Shown here piece by piece: positions 38,301 to 46,888 of a stretch of DNA of 64,000 bases. A program made the translations under genes and the position numbers. The notes under the pieces were generated by a model. That model saw only the letters and a list, made by a program, of their open reading frames with translations, did not search any database and had not been told where the DNA came from. The stretch covers positions 37,677-101,676 of the forward strand of contig CALLUD010000013.1 in assembly GCA_938011325.1 (NCBI GenBank). Direction: 5' to 3'. Numbering within the stretch: position 1 is the stretch's first letter; the number at the start of each line of letters is the position of its first letter. The stretch comes from an uncultured Spartobacteria bacterium (GTDB taxonomy: Bacteria > Verrucomicrobiota > Verrucomicrobiia > Chthoniobacterales > JAATET01).

Positions 38301-40117
38301 TTGAAATCGGCAGCAGCGCCACGCTCGTTGTGGCGGGAGGATTCGATTTCCAAACCGGATCCACGGTCAGCGGCGCGGGAACGTTCTCCTCGAAAAACGG
38401 CTACACGACGTTTTTCGCGGGCAGCTCAATGAACGCCGCCACGCTGAACGTCGCCGGCGGCACGGTCGCCTTCCGCGCCGGCAGCATGCTGGGTGCCGCC
38501 ACCGCGCTCACGCTCCAGAGCGGAACGCTGGAAATGGACGTCAACCACACGTTCACCGGCGCGACGTTTGGAACGGGAACCTTCGTCAGTGGCACGGGCA
38601 ACGTCACATTTGCCGGCACGACGGCCTTCCAGTCTGCGACCGTGACCTTCTCGGGAAGCGGCCTGAAGCAGTTCTCGGGCACGACGACCTTCGCCCCCGG
38701 CGGAACCGACTCCTATTTGAACATCACCGGCGGCACGGAGCTGCGCAACACCGGCGCATTCACGCAGACGAAATCCGGAGCCGGGGAAAGCGTCATCGTT
38801 CTCGCCTCGGACGGCGCGGGCACGTCGGTCTTTCGCAACACGGGCACATTCACAGCGAACATCCCCTCCGGCATTGCCTCGATGGGTTATGCCGTGCTGA
38901 ATCCGGGCACCGCCTTCATCAACACGAACAGCTTCGTGAAAACCGGCGGCGGCCTCTACCAGATCAACGTGCCCATCGACAACTCGGGCACGATCCTCGT
39001 CTCGCAGGGCACGCTTTCGATCACCGCGGGCGTGTCGAATCCGTCGGGCACCATTCTCATCGACAACGGTGCGGTGCTCGATCTCTCGGAAAACATCCAC
39101 GCCAGCACGACGGGCACACTCACGCACAGCGGAGCGAATCTCGCTCTGGGAACCAACAGCCTCACCGTGGCTGTCGACTACCAGAATCCGAACTTCGGCG
39201 TGGGCAATGCGTTCAACGGCCGCGCCAACGTCACGGGCGCCGGATCCCTGCTCGCAACGGACAACACCGCCCTCGCCTTTACAGGCAACGCCGCGGGCGG
39301 AGCGATTGACTTCGGACTCGTGCACGTCGGCGACGCCGTGAGCGCGACCTACGGCGTCAAAAACACGGGGTCCGGCGCGGCGGTGCGCGGCGCCTTCCAG
39401 ACCGCCGCCGGTGGCGCGCGAATCGACGATCCGCGTCTCTCCGGCACCGGAACCACCGCCGCGAATTTCGGCAAACTCGATCCCGGCGCAAACTCGGCCG
39501 AGCGCACGATCACGTTCACCGCGACCACCGCCGGCCCGCTCGTCGGCCAGCAGATCCACGTGGCCACCAACTTCGACAACGTCACCCTTCCCAATCTCCC
39601 GATCACCGGCGCGGCCAATTACTACGCGTCCCCGGTCTGGACCGTTGTCTCCGGTCCGGCCACGCTCACCAAAACCGACGCGACCCACTACACGCTGGCC
39701 TTCACGCCCGTGTCGCGGGACGGCGGATTGCTCACCGCGGAACTCGATCTCCTCAACGAGCTGCTCGACGCCATTTATCAGGACACGCTCGGAGGCGGCT
39801 TCGACCTCGATGGCGTCACCCACTTCGACCTCAGCGGCTTCGCGGCCTTTTCGGGAATCACGAGTGGCTCGGCCAAATCCGGCTTCGTCGTGACGTTCGA
39901 TCCCTCCCTTTTCGCCGGGGGCACCTACGCCGACGTCCTGCACTTCAAGCCGACAAGCACGAATGCCGCCGGGCAGTGGACACTCGGCACCGTCGAGCTC
40001 CGGCTCGAGGCGAGCGTCATTCCGGAGCCCTCAGTGATTGCGCTCCTGCTCGCCGCGCTGGGCGCCGCCACCCTGACGCGCCGCCGCCTGCGCCCGGCGC
40101 CCGAGGAACGCCGCTAA
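35315..40117 (+). CDS. giant repeat surface protein with PEP-CTERM anchor
   Basis: 1600 residues starting at the ATG that overlaps the previous stop (ATGA). A signal peptide (about 1-19, VVLLLSMFVVRA) is followed by a region of G-x-W-N/S-x-x-x-W type (GHYNNSANWD). Five tandem repeats of about 250-254 residues come next, each with T/S/G-rich beta-helix strands and the marker NEGTFVKTG. A C-terminal domain (about 1270-1560) and a PEP-CTERM anchor (VIPEPSVIALLLAALGAATL, then TRRRLRPAPEERR) end the protein. It is probably exosortase-sorted and associated with the polysaccharide whose synthesis genes precede it. Its last 87 bases overlap the convergent GH5 gene. Confidence 0.85.
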   Translation: MIFRSLPVVLLLSMFVVRADERTATWLGEGHYNNSANWDLGITPINGSPLPGDTYHVIVGTGTMTLNISPTTTSFDLADVVLTVSGTRTITSQTTFGSGVLITGGTLGLAGSASLTAGNTDLHLNLAGGLTLSNNGTFTHAVTGSGASAIVLNSDVSASGTLLRNAPGATFTASMTGGEGSVGYGGAHADNRFVNEGTFVKTGAFDYAVNVAFRNSGTVNIQQGALHLNGGDSGATTGTFVAGTGATLALGSDLHFQSGASVTGAGSFLVKSGTVEFASGSMMNVATLQMQSGTLAFRSGSTLGNTALVMNGGTLELDIDHTFANAALGENGTFTGTGHLTLAGTTDLGGGNFVFGGSGLKELSGSTTLTTTTASRYLNVQGGTELRNTGSFTQTRNGSGENVLVLNSDSAGGPSVFRNAAGATFTANMAAGEGGVGYGAASADNRFLNDGTFLKTGAQAYAFNVALTNAGTMIAQQGALHINAGGTATGTFAINADATLGINGMFDFQHGSSVTGDGTLRILGGTTTFLSGSALQASTLRLEAGTAAFRSGSVLGPTSLAIAGGTLEMDIDHTFSGATFTTGGGVTGSGRVTFVGPTGFDENAYVFGGSGVKEFAGTTALSTVAGNQYFNVNGGAEVRNTGSFSQIRNGTGESAIVLNADASGFPSIFRNAAGGTFTATMNAGPGGVATAAAGSGVRFINEGSFVKNGWHDYVVGVEFANSGSVNLQQGALVLAGGDGGGTTGTFTLQNGTTLRVSGGFSFGTGASITGNGAFESTGGATTFLSGSTFTASTLKVIGGTTAFRSGSTLGTTTLLLAGGTLESDIDHTFSTATFAGGGTVSGMGHLVFHNPDIDQSSYAFQGTGLKEFTGTIALTSGAAGQFFNIAGETEVKNSGTFTQTRSGAGASALVLNADGVGGATFRNASSFIADMTGGEGRIATGAPEAPAQFLNEGTFLKQGVHNYEVDVAFTNSGTVTVQEGAFVLNAGDGDGTSGDFEIGSSATLVVAGGFDFQTGSTVSGAGTFSSKNGYTTFFAGSSMNAATLNVAGGTVAFRAGSMLGAATALTLQSGTLEMDVNHTFTGATFGTGTFVSGTGNVTFAGTTAFQSATVTFSGSGLKQFSGTTTFAPGGTDSYLNITGGTELRNTGAFTQTKSGAGESVIVLASDGAGTSVFRNTGTFTANIPSGIASMGYAVLNPGTAFINTNSFVKTGGGLYQINVPIDNSGTILVSQGTLSITAGVSNPSGTILIDNGAVLDLSENIHASTTGTLTHSGANLALGTNSLTVAVDYQNPNFGVGNAFNGRANVTGAGSLLATDNTALAFTGNAAGGAIDFGLVHVGDAVSATYGVKNTGSGAAVRGAFQTAAGGARIDDPRLSGTGTTAANFGKLDPGANSAERTITFTATTAGPLVGQQIHVATNFDNVTLPNLPITGAANYYASPVWTVVSGPATLTKTDATHYTLAFTPVSRDGGLLTAELDLLNELLDAIYQDTLGGGFDLDGVTHFDLSGFAAFSGITSGSAKSGFVVTFDPSLFAGGTYADVLHFKPTSTNAAGQWTLGTVELRLEASVIPEPSVIALLLAALGAATLTRRRLRPAPEERR
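35700..39090 (+). repeat. five tandem coding repeats of about 750-762 bp
   Basis: The marker encoding F-x-N-x-G-T/S-F occurs at about 35,891, 36,653, 37,409, 38,159 and 38,914, giving spacings of 762, 756, 750 and 755 bases. The units are diverged at DNA level, and the fifth is incomplete. All lie within the giant PEP-CTERM gene. Confidence 0.85.
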
Positions 40118-41197
40118 CCCCAATCCCACCGCCAGCAAACAGACCGTTCCCGGCTCGGGCACGGCGGCGAGATGCTCCTGCAGCACGGCAAGCTGCGGCC
40201 GATCCGCCCCGCCGACCGGCTCGATGTTGAATGGATCGCCTGTGTTCCACGCGCTGGCGAACCAATACGTCCAGCCGATCCACACATCGTCGTTTGCATC
40301 GATGTGATCAAGCATGATGTCGAGCGCCGTGAGCGGGAGCGGATCCCCCGACGCTGCAAACTCCCCGAGAAATCCACGCGCTCCATTCTCCCGCAGCCAG
40401 AGCGTGAAATCGGCCAATCGTTCCGCGCCGATCGTGGGGCTCACGACTTCCGTCGAGCGTCCCGAGGAATCGGCATCCATGTATTGGTGCACCTCGTAGG
40501 CGAAATTGTTGAGGGGATCGACCACACCGAGCATCACCTCCCCGTTCGGCGTGCCGTAAAAGTCGTCCAGCCAGCTCCACGCGCCGGTGTAGCCATTGCC
40601 GGGAACAAGGATGAGGTTCGATGCCCCGGCATCCCGGATCGCCGCGATTGCCGTGTTTGCGGACACAAGCCACGCCTCGGTCGTTCCCCCGGGCCGCAAC
40701 GAATCGCCAAGGCCCACCGGCTCGTTCATCAGGCCGAAGATCACGCGGTCGTTATCCGCGTAGTGCGTCGCCAGCTGGAACCACAGGCTTGCAAAGTCAT
40801 CCGCCGTCACGGAACCCCCGGGCGCCCCGATCACCTCCCCGTAATAGGCGGCAAAATTGTGCGGATCGAGGATCACATGCGCGCCGCTCCCCGTGGCATA
40901 ATCCACGAAGATATCCAGGCGCTCCAGCTCGGCGGCGTCGAGCGGTCCCGATTTCACGGGCTGAATCCGCTCCCAGAGAAAAGGCACGCGAAAGGTGTTC
41001 ATGCCCTTCTCGAGGAAATGGTTCACCTCGGAAAACGACGGGTAGATGTAATCGACGCCGTAAATGCCGGGGATCTGCGTCTCCCCGTATTCCGCACCAT
41101 TCAGATTGATCCCGGTGAACTCCACCGCCCCCCACATCGTCGACAGACCGATCAAGAACACCGCTCCCACGGCCAATGCCCTTCGAAGCCACAACAT
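40031..41197 (-). CDS. GH5 family glycanase with PEP-CTERM anchor
   Basis: 388 residues from the ATG giving the signal peptide MLWLRRALAVGAVFLIGLS. GH5 TIM-barrel features: FTGINLNGAEYG, NTFRVPFLWERIQP, VILDPHNFAAYYG, FGLMNEPVGLG (acid/base Glu), YEVHQYMDADSSG and FLGEFAASG (nucleophile Glu). The tail VPEPGTVCLLAVGLGLAAFL plus basic residues is a PEP-CTERM anchor, so the enzyme is surface-sorted. It probably degrades a beta-1,4-glucan or mannan. Its 3' end is antisense to the 3' end of the giant repeat gene. Confidence 0.9.
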   Translation of the reverse strand: MLWLRRALAVGAVFLIGLSTMWGAVEFTGINLNGAEYGETQIPGIYGVDYIYPSFSEVNHFLEKGMNTFRVPFLWERIQPVKSGPLDAAELERLDIFVDYATGSGAHVILDPHNFAAYYGEVIGAPGGSVTADDFASLWFQLATHYADNDRVIFGLMNEPVGLGDSLRPGGTTEAWLVSANTAIAAIRDAGASNLILVPGNGYTGAWSWLDDFYGTPNGEVMLGVVDPLNNFAYEVHQYMDADSSGRSTEVVSPTIGAERLADFTLWLRENGARGFLGEFAASGDPLPLTALDIMLDHIDANDDVWIGWTYWFASAWNTGDPFNIEPVGGADRPQLAVLQEHLAAVPEPGTVCLLAVGLGLAAFLGRRAQAAARQGGGAQRGEQERNH

Positions 41198-41757
41198 CGC
41201 AGGCGGATTCCTCAGGAGCGTTTGGTGGTCGGCTGGCTTCGTCACGTCGGGCGAGACCTTAGGGAAATTCCGCCTCCGTGCAAACGTCGCGGAACGGGGA
41301 TCACGCAACTCCCCGCAGTCGCATCCGGTCACTGCAAAGAGCCGCAAGAGCCTCGCACGCGCGAAGCGGCGACTTTTAGACCGATCTCTGCGTCTCCCGC
41401 GCCTCTTTGCGGCAATCCACTCCTCCCGCTCCGCGCGCCAGCGCCACGCGACCTTCAGACCTTTAGACCTTCAGACCTTCAGACAGTCCTCACCCCGCCC
41501 CTCTGCGTGGGTCCCAAAGCTTCGCAGAGCGAAGCTGCTACAGTTTCACGCGACGCGCGACCCCCGGCTTTCGACTGCCTTTTCGCCCTCGTCCCTCGAC
41601 ACTCGCCCCTCGACGCTCGACCACACTTGCCATGCGCCCTCCCGGGCGTCGCCCCTTCGGCCTGCCCTCCGGGCAGGCTGCCCCGCGCCATCCCTGGCGC
41701 CGGTGCTCAGCTTTTCCCCATTTCAGCATTTCAGCTTTTCAGCATTTCAGCTTTTCC
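41198..41757. other. intergenic stretch with repeat fragments
   Basis: 560 bases without a gene. In order: the phrase GCCTCTTTGCGGCAA near 41,400; tandem CCTTCAGACCTTTAGA-type repeats at about 41,455-41,485; the 19-base hairpin at 41,518; pyrimidine-rich CTCGACACTCGCCCCTCGA filler at about 41,590-41,625; and TTTCAGCATTTCAGC short tandem repeats at about 41,722-41,756. Confidence 0.75.
41518..41536. repeat. REP-like hairpin, isolated copy
   Basis: AGCTTCGCAGAGCGAAGCT: eight-base arms with a three-base loop, followed by TGCTACAGTTT. The same hairpin plus flank occurs three times at the right end of the window. Confidence 0.8.
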
Positions 41758-42825
41758 CTACCCCCTCACCCGCCCCTGCATTCCGGCCGTGAGGACGGCC
41801 TGCACCGCTTCCGTCGCCAGGAAACTCTGCGGGAATCCCATCGGCACCGCGCTCACTTCGTCGAGCCGGCGCACCTGCTCGGCGGATAGTTCCACGTCGA
41901 GGCTCCCGAGATTGTCACGGAACTGGCTGACCTTGCGCGCGCCGAGGATCGGAATCACCCGCACCGGCCGCGTGCGCAGCCAGGCCAGCGCCACCTGCGC
42001 GGGCGTCGCGCCGAGTTCCTTCGCGATCGCCGCCACTTCGCGCACGACCTCGATGCCGGCGTCCTTTTTCATCGCGAAGCGCTTCATGATCTCGCTGTTC
42101 ATCCGGCCGGTCTCGGCCTCCGCCTTGTCCTCCGCTTCCGGCAGGTATTTGCCCGACAACACGCCCGACCGCAGCGGCCCCCACGCGAGCACCGTAAGCC
42201 CGTCCTCCTTCGCGAGCGGGATCAACTCCTGCTCCACCGTGCGTTCGAGCAGGTTGTATTCGATCTGCAGCCCCACGTAGCGGGTCCAGCCCCGCAGCTC
42301 GGCGAGCAGGTTCGACTTCGCCACCACCCACGCCGGCGCGTCGGAGATGCCGATGTAGAGCACCTTCCCGGCGCGAACCAGATCGTCGAAGGCGCGCATC
42401 ACCTCCTCGATGGGCGTGATCCCGTCCCACGCGTGCAGCCAGTAGAGGTCGATGTAATCCGTGCCGAGCCGCTTCAGGCTCGCCTCGACGGCCTGCACCA
42501 TGTTCTTGCGCTGATTGCCACCCGCGTTCGGGTCCCTTCCCGGCTGGCCGGTGAATCCCACCGCCGAGTTCGTGTATTTCGTGGCAATCACCACCTCCTC
42601 GCGATGCCCCGCCACCAGCTCGCCGACCATCTTCTCGCTCCGCCCGAATGCGTAGAGGTTCGCCGTATCGAGGAAATTCCCGCCCGCCTCGCGAAAGGCG
42701 TTGTAAATTTCCTGTGCGTCCTCCCGCGAGGCCCCGCCCCAGTCCGAGCCAAATGTCATCGTTCCCAGGCACAGATCCGACACCCGCAGCCCGCTGCGCC
42801 CCAGCAGTTGGTAGTTCATCTTCAT
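41758..42825 (-). CDS. aldo/keto reductase
   Basis: 355 residues from the ATG at 42,825 (a second ATG lies two codons downstream). AKR barrel with FLDTANLYAFGRSEKMVGE (catalytic Asp and Tyr), VVIATKYTN (Lys), DLYWLHAWD (His), QIEYNLLER and the cofactor-binding end IPILGARKVSQFRDNLGSL. It resembles YajO/YhdN-type oxidoreductases acting on aldehydes or sugars with NADPH. It is divergent from an AraC gene and from its decayed upstream duplicate, a normal arrangement for AKR regulation. Confidence 0.92.
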   Translation of the reverse strand: MKMNYQLLGRSGLRVSDLCLGTMTFGSDWGGASREDAQEIYNAFREAGGNFLDTANLYAFGRSEKMVGELVAGHREEVVIATKYTNSAVGFTGQPGRDPNAGGNQRKNMVQAVEASLKRLGTDYIDLYWLHAWDGITPIEEVMRAFDDLVRAGKVLYIGISDAPAWVVAKSNLLAELRGWTRYVGLQIEYNLLERTVEQELIPLAKEDGLTVLAWGPLRSGVLSGKYLPEAEDKAEAETGRMNSEIMKRFAMKKDAGIEVVREVAAIAKELGATPAQVALAWLRTRPVRVIPILGARKVSQFRDNLGSLDVELSAEQVRRLDEVSAVPMGFPQSFLATEAVQAVLTAGMQGRVRG

Positions 42826-43308
42826 ACACCGCGAACGTAGCCCGCGCCGTCGCCGAACCGTTAGACGAGACCTGCCGAATTCTTGCCTGATCCTCTCACT
42901 CCATTGACCCCGCGCCCGAGATTGGGCAAAACCCACAGTCGCGTGCGCGAGCTGGCCGACCCCATCGAGCGCCACTGCCCCCGGGCTGCATCCCCTCGGC
43001 CATTCCGGGGACACCCTTTTCGCCTCCGAGAATCCCCCCGCTTTCGGCGGACTGACACGCACCTGATCGTCTCACACGAAGATTCAAAGGCACGAAGGGG
43101 ACAGGGATGCGGGTTGCGGAATTCGAGATTTCGGAATGGTGACAGCCTGGCGATGCCGTCGAAGCGCACAAAACGGCCAGCCGTGAGCCGACGCGTTCAC
43201 CCGCAACCTGCGCAGCACGCACAACCTCCTGCCTTCCGCCTCCGGCCTCCTGCCTGATCCTCTCAATCCATTGACCCGCCGCCGAAATTGGGCGAAACCC
43301 ACAGTCAC
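42826..43308. other. intergenic stretch with duplicated AraC 5' region
   Basis: 483 bases between the divergent aldo/keto reductase and AraC genes. It contains a 123-base direct duplicate of the AraC promoter and first codons (separate entry); the remaining 43,007-43,250 shows nothing that I recognise. Confidence 0.7.
42884..43006 (+). pseudogene. decayed duplicate of the AraC gene 5' end
   Basis: This segment and 43,251-43,373 are the same length, 367 bases apart, and alike from the shared TGCCTGATCCTCTCA to CGGCCATTCC. The duplicate starts with GTG where the intact gene has ATG, reads xRELADPIERHC against MSELADLIERHC, then loses the frame. It is a remnant of a tandem duplication or of a deleted second regulator gene. 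Confidence 0.8.
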
Positions 43309-44205
43309 ATGAGCGAGCTGGCCGACCTCATCGAGCGCCACTGCCGTCCGGGTTACATCCCGTCGGCCATTCCGCGCGTCACCCTCTCACATGCCGACGC
43401 CTGCACCAGCGGCGTCCCGGTCATTTACCATCCGCTCTTCTGCGTGCTCGCCAGCGGCAGAAAGGAACTCCTCATCGGCACCGAGCCGCTCCGCTACGGG
43501 CCCGACCACTACCTCATCGCCTCCTCCGACCTCCCCGTGCGCGGCACCATCGTCGAAGCTCCCTGCCTCGGCTTCACCCTCACGCTCGATCCCGCCATCC
43601 TCTCCGAGATCGTCCTCACAATGCCCGAGGCCGACCCCGCACCGCCGCCCTCGCGCACCCTCACCGTCGAGCCGCTCGACGACACCCTGCGCGACGCCGT
43701 CCTTCGCCTCCTCCGCCTGCTCGATCGCCCCGCCGACATTCCCGTCATGGCGCCGCTGCTCGAACGCGAAATCCTCTACCGCCTCCTGCTCGGCCCCCGG
43801 GGCGCCATGCTCCGCCAGCTCACCCTGCCGCAAAGCCGCCTCTCGCAGATCCGCCGCGCCATTGACCTCATCCGGCGCGATTTCGAGAAACCCCTGCGCA
43901 TCCACGAGCTCGCCCGCGTCGCCGGCATGAGCGTCAGTTCCTTTCACCGGCACTTCCGCGCCATCACATCGGTCAGCCCGCTGCAATTCCAGAAACACCT
44001 GCGCCTCCACGAAGCCCGCCGACGCCTCATCTCGGAAGCCGCCGACGCCGCCAACGTCGCCTTCGACGTCGGCTACCAAAGCCCCTCGCAATTCAGCCGC
44101 GAATATCGCCGCCTCTTCGGCCTCCCCCCAACCCGCGACGCCGCCCGCGCCCGCGAAGCCCTGCGGTCGGGCGAAACCCGCTCGTCAACCGTCGTCTCCG
44201 CTTAG
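43309..44205 (+). CDS. AraC-family regulator (AraC_N type)
   Basis: 298 residues from the ATG MSELADLIERHC; an in-frame start seven codons upstream is possible. An AraC_N cupin domain (about 25-165, PVIYHPLFCVLASGRKELLI) is followed by two helix-turn-helix units (about 195-290: RIHELARVAGMSVSSFHRHF and ANVAFDVGYQSPSQFSREYR). It is the same type as the regulator at 23,475. It probably controls the divergent aldo/keto reductase. Confidence 0.9.
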   Translation: MSELADLIERHCRPGYIPSAIPRVTLSHADACTSGVPVIYHPLFCVLASGRKELLIGTEPLRYGPDHYLIASSDLPVRGTIVEAPCLGFTLTLDPAILSEIVLTMPEADPAPPPSRTLTVEPLDDTLRDAVLRLLRLLDRPADIPVMAPLLEREILYRLLLGPRGAMLRQLTLPQSRLSQIRRAIDLIRRDFEKPLRIHELARVAGMSVSSFHRHFRAITSVSPLQFQKHLRLHEARRRLISEAADAANVAFDVGYQSPSQFSREYRRLFGLPPTRDAARAREALRSGETRSSTVVSA

Positions 44206-44407
44206 GACGCGCCGGTCGAGCGTGGAAAGCCGCAACTCCCAACCGGCAACCGGCCCCGCCCCAAACCTCCTGCTCATGCCTTCTGCCTCATGCGTGCGGG
44301 AGCACTGCGCCCTTTGTGCCTCTTTGCGGCAAGCCTTCCTCCCCGATCGGCGCGAAGCGCCCCTCGACCTTTAGACCTTTCAGCCCCTCGACCTTTCCTC
44401 CTCTCGA
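44206..44407. other. intergenic filler
   Basis: About 200 bases containing TGCCTCTTTGCGGCAA near 44,320 and CTCGACCTTTAGACC-type repeats, like the filler at 41.4 kb. No gene seen. Confidence 0.6.
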
Positions 44408-46888
44408 CTACCTCCCACTCCGTGCGGCGATCCTCCGCCGGATGGTGAGCCCGAGGATCACAACAAACCCCAGAGCAATCACGGAAGGCTCCGGCACGGC
44501 AATAAGCGTGAATTGGAGGGTCTGGTCCACGATCGCGAAGTTTCCGTGGAATCCGCCGCCGTTCGTGTAGCTGAAATCGCTGGCGGCGAAATTCGTGCTG
44601 TCGAACAGGATGAGCGTATACGTCTGGCCGATTTCCCATCCGTCATCGAGGAACGAGAAGGCGAAGAGCCCGGTGTCGTTTTTGGTGAGGGAGCCGGAGA
44701 GGTCGAGCTCGTCGTTGGTGCCGTCGCCGAGGCTGAAGACCAGCGTGGCACCGGCGTTCCAAAACAGGGAAGCTCCATCGAGGCAATCGACCGGCGCGAG
44801 AATCGCCCCGCTTTCCAGCGTGATGTCCCCGACAATGCCGTCCCCGCCAAACGTGGCGCCGCCCTTCACTGTGACCGCGCTGGTGATGGAACCATCCACA
44901 ACGAGCGTGCCCGCGACGACCGTGGTCGGCTCGGTGTAGGTGCTCACGCCGAGGAGATTGGTCACCCCGGTGCCGCGATGGATCACGCCGCCGTCTCCGG
45001 AAATGTCCGCCTCGAAGACGATGGCGTCGGTTTGGTTGAAATTGAGGACGCCCGAGCCGGATCCGAAAACCACTGCCTCCACATCGAGCACGCCCGCCGT
45101 GGTCGGGTTCAACAAATCATACGCTCCGATATTCACGGTTCCGGCGCTGCCGGATTGCTCCGCGATGGTCAGCGTGCCAGTGCCGTCTGCCGCGCGGACG
45201 ACGCCGCCATTGGAGACCGTGAGCGTGCCGTCGCCTCCCGCGCCGACGGTGAGCGAATCCGAATTCGACCAAAGCGAACCCGCGCCGCTCACCACCACCG
45301 TGCCCGTGCTGCCCGCGACATCGCCGATCGTGCCGGCCGTATTGGAAACGGCACCGCCGTTTTCGATCGTGAGCAAGCCCACGCCTTCGCTTCCCACGAT
45401 CATCGTGGAGGAGTTCGTCCAACGGGAGCCACTGCCGGTCACGGTCGCCGTGCCATGGCCGGTATCCCAGCTGCCCATGTAACCTCCGACAGCGGAAACC
45501 TCCGCGCCGTCTGAAATCGTCAGCGTGCCCGTGCTGCGGCTGCCCACGCTCATGTTGAGAGCCACCTCCCAGGTGCTTTCGGCGCCGGTGATCGTCGCTG
45601 TTCCATTGCTGCCCGCGCTCAGGCCGATGAAAGTCGTGTGGCCGCTGGTGACCCGCCCGCCATTCTCGATCAGAATCGTCCCGGTGCCTTCGTTGCCGAT
45701 CGACAGGGAGGTCGCATTTTCCCAGAGGGAATCCGTGCCGGTCACCGTCACCCCACCGGTCGAACCCGCGAGATAGGCAACATAACCGAAATCACCGGAG
45801 ACCTTGCCCCCGTTGGAAATGGCAAGCGAACCGGTGCCGCTGTATCCGACGGAGAGGCCGTTGGCGCTCTGCCAATGCGATCCGGCACCGCTCACTTCAG
45901 CCGTGCCGATCGAGCCGGCCCGCAAACCAACGTAGGAATGGGCGCTGGAAATCTGGCCGCCATTTTTGACCTGCAGAGTGCCGTCGTCGCCATCCAAATC
46001 CCCGACGAAAAATCCGCCCGAGGGATGCGAGATCGAGGCCCCGGCACCGTCGACCGCCAGCGTCCCCTGCTTGATCGTCGTCACGCCATCGAAGGGCGCC
46101 GACGTCGTGAAGGACACCGCGCCGGTGAGGGTCGTCGTCCCGCTGCCGCGCTGGACGATGTGGCCTTTGCCGGACATCGGCTTGGCGAAGAGAATGTCAT
46201 CGGTCTGATTGAAGCTGATGACACCCGTGCCACTGCCAAAAACGATCGAGGCCACATCGAGCGATCCGGCCGTTGTGGGGTTCAGCAGGTCGGGCGAGCC
46301 GATATTTACGACACCCGTGCTGCCCGACTGGTTGGCGACGGTCAGCGTTCCGGCTCCGCCGTCCACGCCCGCCACGCCACCCTCGGAGACCGTCAACGTC
46401 CCGTTCCCCCGGTCGCCGACGTAAAGCAGCCCGGAGTTCGCCCAGAGGGAGCCGGTGCCCGACACCACCGCCAGGCCCGTGCTTCCGACATCGTAGCCGA
46501 CATAGCCGCCGGCATTGGTCACGCTGCCGCCGTCGAGAACCCGTAGCGTGCCATTGCCGCTGTAGCCCACGGCAAGGCTGTTGGCATTGGACCAGCTCGA
46601 GCCGCTGCCCGTGACGGTCGCCGAACTCACGGATCCGGCGCGCGTGCCAATGTAGCCGTAGGTATTTGTCACGAGGCCGCTCGCCGGAACAGGACGGCTT
46701 GCGATGTCATAGGGTTTGAGAGCTCGAAAAGGGTCGCGGGGAAAATGTGGAAGCTGGAGTCCTTCTCCGGGGAAATCCGCTGCATCGAGCCACGCCGGAA
46801 GAACACGCGGCACGCGGGTCTGTGTGCAAAACCCGGGCAACGCGGTAAACAAGCACGCCGTCGATGCGTCCGCTTGGTAGCGGATCAT
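44408..46888 (-). CDS. PEP-CTERM repeat protein, probably 5'-truncated
   Basis: 826 codons open, but the first 70 or so residues (MIRYQADASTACLF...) contain no signal peptide and look like translated non-coding DNA. The recognisable protein begins at about LVTNTYGYIGTRAGS and consists of tandem T/S/G-rich beta-helix repeats with the marker VTGSGSxW and SVGYSGTGSL. It ends in a PEP-CTERM anchor (VPEPSVIALG, hydrophobic, then IRRRIAARSGR). Without a signal peptide it cannot be exported, so it is either a decayed gene or one whose 5' end was replaced by a rearrangement near 46,680. The family matches the protein at 12,081. Confidence 0.7.
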   Translation of the reverse strand: MIRYQADASTACLFTALPGFCTQTRVPRVLPAWLDAADFPGEGLQLPHFPRDPFRALKPYDIASRPVPASGLVTNTYGYIGTRAGSVSSATVTGSGSSWSNANSLAVGYSGNGTLRVLDGGSVTNAGGYVGYDVGSTGLAVVSGTGSLWANSGLLYVGDRGNGTLTVSEGGVAGVDGGAGTLTVANQSGSTGVVNIGSPDLLNPTTAGSLDVASIVFGSGTGVISFNQTDDILFAKPMSGKGHIVQRGSGTTTLTGAVSFTTSAPFDGVTTIKQGTLAVDGAGASISHPSGGFFVGDLDGDDGTLQVKNGGQISSAHSYVGLRAGSIGTAEVSGAGSHWQSANGLSVGYSGTGSLAISNGGKVSGDFGYVAYLAGSTGGVTVTGTDSLWENATSLSIGNEGTGTILIENGGRVTSGHTTFIGLSAGSNGTATITGAESTWEVALNMSVGSRSTGTLTISDGAEVSAVGGYMGSWDTGHGTATVTGSGSRWTNSSTMIVGSEGVGLLTIENGGAVSNTAGTIGDVAGSTGTVVVSGAGSLWSNSDSLTVGAGGDGTLTVSNGGVVRAADGTGTLTIAEQSGSAGTVNIGAYDLLNPTTAGVLDVEAVVFGSGSGVLNFNQTDAIVFEADISGDGGVIHRGTGVTNLLGVSTYTEPTTVVAGTLVVDGSITSAVTVKGGATFGGDGIVGDITLESGAILAPVDCLDGASLFWNAGATLVFSLGDGTNDELDLSGSLTKNDTGLFAFSFLDDGWEIGQTYTLILFDSTNFAASDFSYTNGGGFHGNFAIVDQTLQFTLIAVPEPSVIALGFVVILGLTIRRRIAARSGR

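Noticed and set aside
35351..39943. Two long minus-strand frames (633 and 505 codons) under the giant repeat gene
   Set aside because: They mirror the repeats, have no domain, and conflict with the well-supported plus-strand protein with signal peptide and PEP-CTERM.
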